The notes below the pieces were generated by a model. It did not search any database. It was not told the origin of the DNA and worked only from the letters and a program-made list of their open reading frames with translations. 64,000 nucleotides of DNA from Planctomycetota bacterium. GTDB taxonomy: Bacteria; Planctomycetota; GCA-002687715; DRQF01. The stretch spans positions 124,001 through 188,000 of the forward strand of contig JACKGY010000009.1 in assembly GCA_020639295.1 (NCBI GenBank), in the 5' to 3' direction. Position numbers and translations under genes: made by a program. Position 1 is the first letter of the stretch. Each line of letters starts with the position of its first letter. Shown piece by piece: positions 33,540 to 42,090 of the stretch.

Positions 33540-33633
33540 TCCGCGGCGACTATACCCGAATGACGACGACGGGGGGACTCGGCGGACTGGAAGAAGATTC
33601 AGTCCGACGCAGCGGTCGGCCGATGAAGGATGC

Positions 33634-36600
33634 ATGACCCCCCAGAGCGCTCCGCGCCGACCTGAAGGTCGACGCGTCTTCGATTTGCGTGACTCCAGCC
33701 GGAAGGCCGTCCGCTTCTGGTCGAGCCTCGCGACCGGCGTGGTGCCCCTGGTGCTCGGTCTGGCCCTGGCGCGCGCCTGGCGATCGGCGACGGCGGCGGG
33801 CTTCGAGAGCCATGTTGACGTCCTGTCACGCGTCGGCCTGCCGACCCTGGCGGTCCTTGCTTTCATCAATCTTCATTCCCTGGCCGCCCAGAAGCTGAAG
33901 GTCACGCCGCGACTCGTGAGCCTCGCATTGCTCTGGCTCGCCGGCTGCGAGACCACGACGGCCCTCATGTCCCGACACGGTCTCGGCTTGCACGAACACG
34001 ACGCGGCCAGTGGCCTGGGGATCATGACCCTGGGCACGACCGGCTTCGCGCTGCTCATGGCGCTCGGCGCGCGCGCCGCCCAGCGACTCGGCCCGGAGCC
34101 GAAGCGGTCACCCCGGCTGCCCCTGGGCGTCCTCGCCGGTGGCCTCGGCCTGCCCTGGATCGGTCTCGTTCTGAGCGACACCACCTTGGCCCTGGCCTGG
34201 CCGCGGCTCCTGCTCGGTGGCCTGGGCCTGACCCTCCTCGTCTACGCGGCCTGGAAGCTCTTCCTCGCCTACCGGATCGATCACGACCCGCTGCGGCTGG
34301 CCCTCGTCCTCTGCGCGCTGGGTGGCGCCGGGGCCCAGGTCCTCCTGATGGCGGCCCGGACCGAATCCGGAGCGGCCACGCTCTTCGCCACCCGGGCGAC
34401 GCTCCTGGCCTCGGTCTTCGCCCCCCTCGTGGCCATCGCGCCCCGGGACTTCCGCCAGATCGGTTGTTCGCTGCCGGCCCAGGTCCGCCTGGCCTTCAGC
34501 TCGATGATCCTGGTGGTGCTGGCCGCGGTGACGGTCATCATCGTCACGCTCGGGCGGGTGGCGGGCACCGCGGCCGCCGAGCCCCAGCGGGCGGTCCTCA
34601 TGCTCACCTTCGTGGTGCTCGGTTGCTCCTGCACGGTGATGCAGCTGGCGATGTTGGCCTGCCGACGCTTCGTCGCCAACGTCGACAACCTGGTCGACGC
34701 CACGCGCAAGCTGGCCCAGGGCAAGCTCGAATCCCTGGTGACCCACAAGGGGAACAACGAGCTGGCCGGGTTGACCGGCGCCTTCAACGCCATGGCGGAA
34801 CGGGTCTTCCTGCAGACCCGCGAGCTGCGCATCCTCGCCCGGGTCATGGACGGCACCAGCGAGCCCGTGCTCGTCCTCGACTCCGGCTTCCGGATCGCCT
34901 ACTCCAACGTCGCCTTCGCCAACCGGACCGGCTGGACCCGAGCCGCCACGATCGGCCGGGCCTTCCGCGACCTGCTCCTCGACGACGAGGCCGAGCGCAA
35001 GCTGACCGAGGTCCGCGAGGACGTCGAACGCGGCCAGAGCTGGGCCGGCGAACTGCTGGTCCGCACCCGGTCGCAGGAGGGCTTCGAGTCCTTCGTCACC
35101 GTGTCGCCGGTGATCCACGAGGGCCGGATCATCCAGTACGTCGCGGTCCATCGCGACCTCTCGGCGCTGAAACGGCTCGAGAGCGAGCGCCTGGCCTTCG
35201 CGGACAACCTGGTCCGCCTGCATACCGTCACCAAGCATCTCGTCCGCAGTCTCGATCAGCGCGAGGTCGCCCGCCGCGCGGTCACCGGCCTGCGCGAGCA
35301 CTTCGGCATCACGGCGCGCATCTGGATGGCCGGTGGTGCCGACCGCTGCTCCGATTGCGGTCACGCGGGCGTCTGTCCCGCTCTCGATCGCGGCCCCTGC
35401 CTGGTCCTGCCCGGGACGGCGACACGTCTTCCCTTCGGGCGCGGCGCTGCCGGCCTGGCCGCCCTCCGCGGCGAGCGCGTGGTCGCCGGCGAGCACGCCA
35501 GCGATCTCGATCTGCTCACCGGCGAGAGCCCGGAACTCGGCCTGCCCGGCCTCCGGGCGGCCTATCCCATGGTCGAGAGCGGCGTGGTGAAGGGCGTCCT
35601 CGAGCTCGGCATTCCGGATGGCGAGCACGGCCGGCTCCTGCAGTCGATGAACCTCCTGGCCGAGGTCCTGACCCAGGCCACCGCCAACGCCCGCCTGCAC
35701 CAGCAGGTGAGCAATCAGGCCGAGTTCCTCGAGGCCACCACCCGCGACCTGCGTAGCCTGGTGGAGACGCAGGGACGTCAGGCCGAGGAACTCCGCGAGG
35801 CCAACCTCAAGCTGGTCGAGGCCGAGCGACTCCGCACCAGCTTCCTGTCGACCACCTCGCACGAGCTGAGAACGCCGATCAGCGGCATGATGGGCTACCT
35901 GCGCCTGATCCTCGACGGCCTGGCCGAGTCCCATGACGAGGAGATCGAATTCGTCCGCGAGGCTCACGACCTGGCGACGCAGCTCCTGCGCGTCATCAAC
36001 GACGTGCTCGACATCGCCCGGATCGATGCCGGCCGCCTGACCGTCGAATCCCACCCCATCGACGTCGACGACCTCCTGATCGAGGTCACCGGCCAGCACC
36101 GCGACGACGTGATCGACGCCGGCCTCGATCTCGAGGTGGAGGAGCTCGATCGGGGCTGGTCGATCCACGCCGATCACGTGCGTCTGGTCCAGGTCTTCGG
36201 CCTCCTGGTCGACAACGCGATCAAGTTCTCGGACACGGGCACCATCCGGATCGGCGCCAGGGCGCCGGAGGGTTCCGGCATCGTCGAGTTCCGCATCTCC
36301 GACCAGGGGATCGGCCTCGCCGCCGACGAGTTCGAGCGCGTTCTCGAACCCTTCGTCCAGGCCGATTGCGGCGATCGCCGTCACTACGGCGGCAACGGCC
36401 TCGGCCTCACCCTCGCTCGCGATCTGCTGGCCCTGATGGGCGGAACCCTCCACATCGAGTCGGACGGCCCGGGCCGGGGCATCACCGTGGTGCTGCGCCT
36501 ACCGGTGGGGGAACCGGTCTCGGAAGAGCAGCCCCAGGGCGACGCGAACGGCAACGGCCCGGTGGTGATCCTCGCCGACTCCGAACCCGACTTCATCGGC

Positions 36601-37374
36601 CGGCTCCGCGCGCTCGTCCTGGCCGGCGGTGGTTCGTTGCAGGTCGTGGCCACGGCGGCCGAGGCCCATGCGGCGGCCATGCGCCTCGAGGCCGACTTCG
36701 TCATCTCCGAATTCGCGCTGCCGCATCGCGCCGACCCGCGACTCCGGAGCGGCATCGATCTCGCCCTCGAACTGAACGCCGACGAGTCACGGGCCGAGTA
36801 CCACATGATCACCGCCCACGACCCGCGGGCCCTGCCGCTGAGCAGCGCCCTGCGGGCGGCTCCTGGCCTGCGGGTCCTGCAGAAGCCGGTGACGGACGAC
36901 TCTCTGCGTGAACTCCTCGGCCTCGAGGTGGTGGAACCCGATCTCTGTCCCATCAACCATCGCATCCTCCTGGTCGACGACGACCGGGTGACGGCCGAGC
37001 GCGTGCTCGAAGCCCTGCGCGGGACCTGCTTCTACGTCGATTTCGCCCAGCGTGGCGACGAGGCCATCGCCGGCCTCCTGCAGGCGACGGAGACCTACGA
37101 CGTCCTGCTGATCGACCTGCTGCTCCCGGGCATGTCGCTCTACGAGATCCTGGAGACCATCTCCGGTCGCGAGCGCTTCGAGAACCTCGCCATCGTCGTC
37201 CTGGTCCAGAACAGCGACGCCGTCACCCGGGTGCAGGATCTGGTGTCCCTCAACGAGATGGTGGTGGGGGCGGTGACCAAGGCCTCGCTCACGGCGGCGC
37301 CGCAGGTTCTCGCCCGTTCGATCCGCGAGGCGATCGAGGCCCGGCAACGGCGGCGCAGCGTCGGCATGCTCTGA
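33634..37374 (+). CDS. Membrane hybrid histidine kinase with HAMP, PAS, GAF and two receiver domains
   Basis: A 1246-residue sensor. About eight transmembrane helices (about 30-345) lead into a HAMP-like segment (about 342-394), PAS (about 400-510) and GAF (about 520-690) with a Cys cluster C572-x2-C575-x5-C581-x7-C589. HisKA has His743 in TSHELRTPISGM; HATPase has N box VDNAIKFS (Asn861), DQGIGL and GGNGLGLTLA. The first receiver (about 976-1095) has Glu1026 in VISEFALP where the phospho-accepting Asp should be; the second (about 1111-1235) keeps Asp1161 in LLIDLLLPGM. The start has a GAAGGA ribosome-binding site. It converges on a response-regulator cyclase gene, a plausible partner. Confidence 0.93.
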   Translation: MTPQSAPRRPEGRRVFDLRDSSRKAVRFWSSLATGVVPLVLGLALARAWRSATAAGFESHVDVLSRVGLPTLAVLAFINLHSLAAQKLKVTPRLVSLALLWLAGCETTTALMSRHGLGLHEHDAASGLGIMTLGTTGFALLMALGARAAQRLGPEPKRSPRLPLGVLAGGLGLPWIGLVLSDTTLALAWPRLLLGGLGLTLLVYAAWKLFLAYRIDHDPLRLALVLCALGGAGAQVLLMAARTESGAATLFATRATLLASVFAPLVAIAPRDFRQIGCSLPAQVRLAFSSMILVVLAAVTVIIVTLGRVAGTAAAEPQRAVLMLTFVVLGCSCTVMQLAMLACRRFVANVDNLVDATRKLAQGKLESLVTHKGNNELAGLTGAFNAMAERVFLQTRELRILARVMDGTSEPVLVLDSGFRIAYSNVAFANRTGWTRAATIGRAFRDLLLDDEAERKLTEVREDVERGQSWAGELLVRTRSQEGFESFVTVSPVIHEGRIIQYVAVHRDLSALKRLESERLAFADNLVRLHTVTKHLVRSLDQREVARRAVTGLREHFGITARIWMAGGADRCSDCGHAGVCPALDRGPCLVLPGTATRLPFGRGAAGLAALRGERVVAGEHASDLDLLTGESPELGLPGLRAAYPMVESGVVKGVLELGIPDGEHGRLLQSMNLLAEVLTQATANARLHQQVSNQAEFLEATTRDLRSLVETQGRQAEELREANLKLVEAERLRTSFLSTTSHELRTPISGMMGYLRLILDGLAESHDEEIEFVREAHDLATQLLRVINDVLDIARIDAGRLTVESHPIDVDDLLIEVTGQHRDDVIDAGLDLEVEELDRGWSIHADHVRLVQVFGLLVDNAIKFSDTGTIRIGARAPEGSGIVEFRISDQGIGLAADEFERVLEPFVQADCGDRRHYGGNGLGLTLARDLLALMGGTLHIESDGPGRGITVVLRLPVGEPVSEEQPQGDANGNGPVVILADSEPDFIGRLRALVLAGGGSLQVVATAAEAHAAAMRLEADFVISEFALPHRADPRLRSGIDLALELNADESRAEYHMITAHDPRALPLSSALRAAPGLRVLQKPVTDDSLRELLGLEVVEPDLCPINHRILLVDDDRVTAERVLEALRGTCFYVDFAQRGDEAIAGLLQATETYDVLLIDLLLPGMSLYEILETISGRERFENLAIVVLVQNSDAVTRVQDLVSLNEMVVGAVTKASLTAAPQVLARSIREAIEARQRRRSVGML

Positions 37375-37395
37375 TCGTCGGGAGGCCGCGGGCCC

Positions 37396-38322
37396 TCAGT
37401 CGGGACGCAGGGCGCTGCGGGCGCGCTTCATCTGATAGAGCGCGTGGTCGGCCGCGGCGATCACCGCGTCGGGCGCCGGCTGCGCGTCGAGGTCGGCCTC
37501 GTGCAGACCCCAGCTCAGGCCGATCCGGATCGGGCGGTCCTGGTAGACCAGGTCCTTCATCTCGACGTCGTGGACGATGCGGTCGATCACCCCGCGCGCG
37601 GTCTCCTCGCCGGCATTGATGAAGATCACCGCGAACTCGTCACCGCCGAAGCGGGCGATGACGTCGGTGTCACGGCAGTTGTGGCGGAGGATGCGCGCGA
37701 CGTGACGGAGCGCGGCGTCGCCGGCCAGATGCCCGAGACCGTCGTTGATCTCCTTGAAGTCGTCCATGTCGATCATGCAGGCCGTGATCGGCTGACGATA
37801 GCGCTGCGATCGGCGCAGCTCCTGGTCGAGGCGTTCGAAGAGATGGGTACGATTCCAGAGATCGGTCAGGCCGTCGACCTGGGCGCGACGGATCAGCTCC
37901 CGCTGCAGTCGGCGGATGCGCATGCCCGAACGGATGCGCGCGCTCAGCTCCTCGCCGGCGCAGTCCTTGGCGAGGTAGTCGTCGGCGCCCTCGTCGATGC
38001 CCTTCACGCGTTCGGCGGTTTCGTGCTTGTTCGAGAGGATGATGACGTAGACGCCCTCGAGGGCCTGGTTCTCGCGGATCGAGCGGCACATGGTGATGCC
38101 GTCCATGCGCGGCATCATCCAGTCCGAGAGGATGACGTCCGGATTGAGTTCCAGCGCCAGCTCGAGGCCTTCCTGGCCGTCCCGGGCGACATGGACCTCG
38201 TAGCCACTGCGCTCCAGGCGCTTGGTCAGCGTGATCAGGGAGTGACGGTCATCCTCGACGATGAGGATGCGCCCGCTGGCTCCTGATGCCGGATCGGCAG
38301 TGTCGTCGGTTTCGTGACTCAT
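37396..38322 (-). CDS. Response regulator with diguanylate cyclase (REC-GGDEF)
   Basis: A 308-residue cytoplasmic protein. The receiver (about 18-135) has acid pocket VEDD, phospho-acceptor Asp67 in VILSDWMMPRMDG and Lys119 in YLAKD. The GGDEF domain (about 148-305) has active site RFGGDEFAVIF (226-230) and an inhibitory I-site RDTD (217-220) five residues before it, so it should make cyclic di-GMP under product inhibition. The family resembles PleD. It ends 21 bp from the convergent hybrid kinase, a candidate phospho-donor. Confidence 0.95.
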   Translation of the reverse strand: MSHETDDTADPASGASGRILIVEDDRHSLITLTKRLERSGYEVHVARDGQEGLELALELNPDVILSDWMMPRMDGITMCRSIRENQALEGVYVIILSNKHETAERVKGIDEGADDYLAKDCAGEELSARIRSGMRIRRLQRELIRRAQVDGLTDLWNRTHLFERLDQELRRSQRYRQPITACMIDMDDFKEINDGLGHLAGDAALRHVARILRHNCRDTDVIARFGGDEFAVIFINAGEETARGVIDRIVHDVEMKDLVYQDRPIRIGLSWGLHEADLDAQPAPDAVIAAADHALYQMKRARSALRPD

Positions 38323-38382
38323 CCGTTTCCCGGTATCGTCGCCGGCCGGGGAGCGGCTTGATGAAAGCTCGATGAGGAACCG

Positions 38383-39216
38383 CTAACCGCGGCGCACTGC
38401 AAGTTCATGCAGCGATTCGGCTGCGATCCGAACGGCATCGGAACTCGACCGCGACAGCTCGACCGCGACCAGGCCCGAGTAGCCGCAGTCGTCCAAGGCC
38501 CCGATCACGGCATCGAGGTCGAGGTCGCCTTCGCCGAAGGGCAGATGTTCGTGGCGGCCGCGGCGCATGTCCTCGATGGCGATGGTGAGGGCGTCCGCCC
38601 CGCGCGCGCGGAGCACGTCCTCGGGTTCGGCCTCGCCGGTGACCAGGAGATGCCCCAGGTCGAGCGCCAGGCCGAAGCCGGGGCGATCCAGGGTCGCGGC
38701 GAGGCGGTCGTACTGCTCGAGCGTCTCGATCAGCATGCCGGGCTCGGGCTCGAAGGCGAAGGCCACGCCGCTGGAGCGACAGCGGTCGAGCAGCTCGCCC
38801 AGGTTCTCGACCAGGAGGTCGAAGGCGGCCGCGAAGCCGATCTCCTCGAAGTCGTGACCGGACCAGAGCGAGACCACCGAGGCGCCGAGGGCCAGGGCCG
38901 TGTCGTGGCAGCGCAGGAGGTAGTCGAGCCGGCGCCGGCCGTCGCGGCGGCAGAGGAGGCTCGGATAGTGCTTGCGCCGGGGGTCGAGGTTGAAGCGGGC
39001 CCCGGACTCGATCACGAGGTCGAGCTGTAGCTCCTCGAGCAGCCGGGCGAGGTTCCGGCAGGCGCGGTCGTGGCCGTCGGCGAATGGGTCCAGGTGATGG
39101 ACGTCCAGGGTCAGGGCGACGCCGCCGTAACCGAGTTCGGCGAGGATGCGCAGGGCATCCTCCAGGCGGTGGTGCGCGAAACCGTTGCTGTTGTAGGCGC
39201 AGATCCAGTCGGCCAC
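38383..39216 (-). CDS. Sugar-phosphate isomerase/epimerase-like TIM barrel
   Basis: A 277-residue protein of the xylose-isomerase-like/AP-endonuclease-2 superfamily. It has the expected series of acidic and histidine ligands: ALTLDVHHLDPF near 33-45, VIESGARFN, SLWSGHDFEE, FAFEPEPGM with Glu near 157, ALDLGHLL near 185, IAIEDMRRGRHEHLPFG near 213 and VAVELSR near 252. The reaction is not identifiable. The GTG start has a GGAGG ribosome-binding site 8 bases upstream. It is divergent from the glycan-synthesis genes, so a role in sugar metabolism fits. Confidence 0.85.
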   Translation of the reverse strand: MADWICAYNSNGFAHHRLEDALRILAELGYGGVALTLDVHHLDPFADGHDRACRNLARLLEELQLDLVIESGARFNLDPRRKHYPSLLCRRDGRRRLDYLLRCHDTALALGASVVSLWSGHDFEEIGFAAAFDLLVENLGELLDRCRSSGVAFAFEPEPGMLIETLEQYDRLAATLDRPGFGLALDLGHLLVTGEAEPEDVLRARGADALTIAIEDMRRGRHEHLPFGEGDLDLDAVIGALDDCGYSGLVAVELSRSSSDAVRIAAESLHELAVRRG

Positions 39217-39347
39217 GGAAGACCCTCCGATCGGAGCCGTCCCAGCCTCTCGGCCGGCGGCCGCCCGGCATTATGGTCGTGATCCCCGCCGGACGCGACG
39301 CGGCGTCGAGGTTATTCTGCGGACGCATCCCAGGGGAGTGTCGATCG

Positions 39348-40418
39348 ATGGCGGAAGCCCTGACGGGCCTGAGCATTTTCGGTGTGGCGGCGCTGCTGAG
39401 CTACCTGATGACCCCGGTGCTCGGACGCCGCGCGCTGCGTCTCGGTCACGTGGACCTGCCCGGCGGCCGCAAGGACCAGGGCTCGGCGGTTCCCTACGCC
39501 GGCGGCCGCGCGATCCTCCTGGCCTGCGCCGTCACCGTCGTCGGCGGCGCGCTCGCGGCCCCCCTGCTCGGAGACCTCGCGACCCTGCGGCCGCATCTCG
39601 ACGGGCTGCGCAGGCGGCTGCTGCCGCTCCTCGCCATCGTCGGCGGCGCCCTCCTGATGGCGGTCATGGGTCGGATCGACGACCGGAGGGACCTGCGGGC
39701 CGGGCCGCGATTCCTGATCCAGGTCCTCGCCGCGCTGCCGCTCGCGCTCGGCGATCAGCGCCTCAGCCTGTTCATCGCCGAACCGATCCTGCAGGTGCTG
39801 CTCACCCTCGGCTGGTTGGTCTTCATGACCAACGCCGCCAACTTCATCGACAACATGGACGGTCTCCTGGCCGGCGTCGCCCTGATCGCGATCGCCGCCT
39901 TCGCCATCTTCGCGGCGACCTCGGGGCAGCTCTTCGTCGCGGCCTTCGCCCTCGCTCTGGCCGGCGCGGTCTCCGGCGTGCTGCCCCACAACCGACGGCC
40001 GGCGCGGGTCTACCTCGGGGACGAGGGCAGCATGCTGCTGGGCTTCCTGATGGGGGCCCTGGCGATGGTCACGAGCTACCGTGGCGGCGACGAACCGAAG
40101 AGCCTGCCCTTCCTGGCCCCCTTGCTGCTCCTCGCGGTTCCGGTCGTCGATGCCTCCTTCGTGATCGCGACCCGGCTCGGGAGGGGCGTCGCTCCCTGGA
40201 CCGCGGGCCGGGACCATCTGAGTCACCGCCTGGTGGCCCGGGGCCTCAGGCCGCGCGCCACGGTCCGACTCCTCCAGGGCCTGGGCGCTCTCGGCGCCGC
40301 CCTGGCCTTCGCGCTCTACCATCGTCGGCCGGGCGCCCTGATCGCGGCCGGCGCCTTCCTCGTCCTGGCCCTCGTCCGCATTCTCGGTGCCCGGCGCCTG
40401 GCGGGATCCGAGGCATGA
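39348..40418 (+). CDS. Undecaprenyl-phosphate sugar-1-phosphate transferase (WecA/MraY family)
   Basis: A 356-residue integral membrane enzyme with about 10 helices. Family motifs: RKDQGSAVPYAGGRAI near the N-terminus, ANFIDNMDGLLAG (catalytic Asp region), YLGDEGSMLLG, and GRDHLSHRLV for the HxxxR-type C-terminal loop. MraY-specific features are not evident, so transfer of HexNAc-1-phosphate to undecaprenyl phosphate for a surface glycan (WecA, WbpL or TagO-like) is more likely than lipid I synthesis. It overlaps the O-antigen-ligase gene by four bases (ATGA). Confidence 0.9.
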   Translation: MAEALTGLSIFGVAALLSYLMTPVLGRRALRLGHVDLPGGRKDQGSAVPYAGGRAILLACAVTVVGGALAAPLLGDLATLRPHLDGLRRRLLPLLAIVGGALLMAVMGRIDDRRDLRAGPRFLIQVLAALPLALGDQRLSLFIAEPILQVLLTLGWLVFMTNAANFIDNMDGLLAGVALIAIAAFAIFAATSGQLFVAAFALALAGAVSGVLPHNRRPARVYLGDEGSMLLGFLMGALAMVTSYRGGDEPKSLPFLAPLLLLAVPVVDASFVIATRLGRGVAPWTAGRDHLSHRLVARGLRPRATVRLLQGLGALGAALAFALYHRRPGALIAAGAFLVLALVRILGARRLAGSEA

Positions 40419-42052
40419 TGGCCCGCGTCGGCGGACCCCTCGTGGCGGCGGGGCTGGCCCTGCTCCTGCTCCTGCCGCCCTTCGGGGCCGCCCGCGAACT
40501 GCGCGCGCTGGCCCTCACCGCGATCTTCGCCGGCGCGCTGCTCGATCTGCTCGATCGCCTGCGTCAGGGCCGATCCCCGGCCTGGGCCGGCGGCCCGGCC
40601 GCGGCCGCCTGGGCGATCTTCCTCCTCGGCGCCTGGCTGACCGGCCCCGGTCACGCCGAGGCGACGGAACGACTCGCAACCTGGGCGGCCGTCCTGGTCG
40701 GCGCCGCGACCCTCGCCGATCGGGCCGGGCCGGACCTCCTGCGCGCGCTCATCCTCCTGGCCTCCATCCTCGCCCTGCAGGCGCTGGCCGAGAGACTCTA
40801 TCTCCTCGAGGCCCTCCGCGAGGCCGCTCGGTCCCGAGGGCTCATGCCGGCGCCCGAGCAGCTGGGCGCCTTCGCCTCGGGAACGCGCGCGCGGGGCGTC
40901 TTCATGCAGGCGAACGGCCTGGCCGCCTTCTGCGGCCTGCTCCTGCCCTTCGCCGTCGCGCGTGGCCTGCGGTCGGGGGCCGGGCGGGCCTCCGCGCTGC
41001 CCTTCGCGCTTCTCCTGCTCGCGGCCCTCCTGGCCTCGGGTTCGCGTGGCGGCGCCTTGGCGGCGATCAGCGGCCTGGCCTTTCTCCTGGTGGGTCGGGA
41101 CCGGGGCTCCTGGCCGCGACTCGGCCGCCTCCTCCTGAGTGCCGCCGGCCTGGGCTGGCTCCTGGTCCTCCTGGTCTACCTGGGCGGCGAGGCCCTGGTC
41201 GACCGGAGCGGCGCCTTCGCCACCCTCCTCCTGCGCCGGGACTATGCCCTCGAAGCGCTTCTTCTCGGCACCGGCAACCTGCCTTTCGGGGTCGGCCTGG
41301 AGCTCTTCGGCGAGGCGCAGCCGGACCAGGTCGCCGAATTGGGGCGATTCAGCCGACATGCCCACCAGGCCCTGCTCGGCCTCTTCGCCGAGACCGGCAT
41401 CCTGGTCCTGTCGGCCCTCGCGGGGCTGGTCCTGCTCCTGCGCGGTCTGCTCGCGGCGACGCGCGAGCGGGACGGGCTCGCCGCCCCGCCCCGGGGGCAC
41501 CGAGCCTTCCCCTACCTGGTCCTGCCGGCCCTGGTCCTGGGCGTCCTGAGCGGCAACCTGGCCCTGACCACCGCCGGGCTCCTCGTCGAGCTGCCGCTGA
41601 TCGGAGCCCTGGCCTTCGCCCTCGATCGCCTCGTCGCCGGCCCGCTCGCCGCGGCCGATCGTTCGGGTGACCGGAAGGCGCTCGCCTGTGGCGTTCTGGC
41701 CCTGCTCCTCCACGCCCAGATCGACTTCGACCTGCGCATCAGCTCGCTCCTGGCGGCCACCGCCATGGTCGCCGCGCTCGCCCTGCGGCGGATCGCCGCC
41801 GCCGGCGCCGAGAAGCCGGGTGGGCGGGGACGAACGTTTGCCGGCTGGGCGATCGTGGTCCTGCTCCTGTTCGCCACCGGTCTGCTCCAGCTGGGTCGTC
41901 CGATCGATCTCCGCGGCTTGCGCGACGATGCCCGTAGCGGTCGGGTGGAGCGGATCGAGGCGGCGCGCCGGGAACTCCTGGAGGCGCCCGCGAAACTCCG
42001 CGAGCTGCCCGGCTATGCGCGGCTCGCGCGGTCCCTGGGTCTCGATCGCTGA
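40415..42052 (+). CDS. O-antigen ligase/polymerase-like membrane protein
   Basis: A 545-residue polytopic membrane protein with about 12 hydrophobic helices. The segment ASGSRGGALAAISGLAFL and the periplasmic loop FSRHAHQALLGLFAETG are the Wzy_C/WaaL hallmarks (RG motif and HxxxxxxxxxxG). It would ligate O-chains to lipid A core or polymerise repeat units. The start ATG at 40415 overlaps the transferase stop; a second ATG follows at once. Family members often carry a C-terminal TPR, but this ends in a short charged helical tail. With the WecA-type gene it forms a surface-glycan pair. Confidence 0.85.
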   Translation: MMARVGGPLVAAGLALLLLLPPFGAARELRALALTAIFAGALLDLLDRLRQGRSPAWAGGPAAAAWAIFLLGAWLTGPGHAEATERLATWAAVLVGAATLADRAGPDLLRALILLASILALQALAERLYLLEALREAARSRGLMPAPEQLGAFASGTRARGVFMQANGLAAFCGLLLPFAVARGLRSGAGRASALPFALLLLAALLASGSRGGALAAISGLAFLLVGRDRGSWPRLGRLLLSAAGLGWLLVLLVYLGGEALVDRSGAFATLLLRRDYALEALLLGTGNLPFGVGLELFGEAQPDQVAELGRFSRHAHQALLGLFAETGILVLSALAGLVLLLRGLLAATRERDGLAAPPRGHRAFPYLVLPALVLGVLSGNLALTTAGLLVELPLIGALAFALDRLVAGPLAAADRSGDRKALACGVLALLLHAQIDFDLRISSLLAATAMVAALALRRIAAAGAEKPGGRGRTFAGWAIVVLLLFATGLLQLGRPIDLRGLRDDARSGRVERIEAARRELLEAPAKLRELPGYARLARSLGLDR

Positions 42053-42090
42053 CCCTTGCTCGCCGCCCGGCGAAAGCCCACCATGCGGTC

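Noticed and set aside
34108..36453. 781-codon minus-strand frame inside the hybrid kinase
   Set aside because: Kinase motifs are complete on the plus strand; the minus product is repetitive Gln/Glu/Gly.
39272..39277. CATAAT box on the minus strand upstream of the TIM-barrel gene
   Set aside because: No -35 within 15-19 bases; kept out as too weak.
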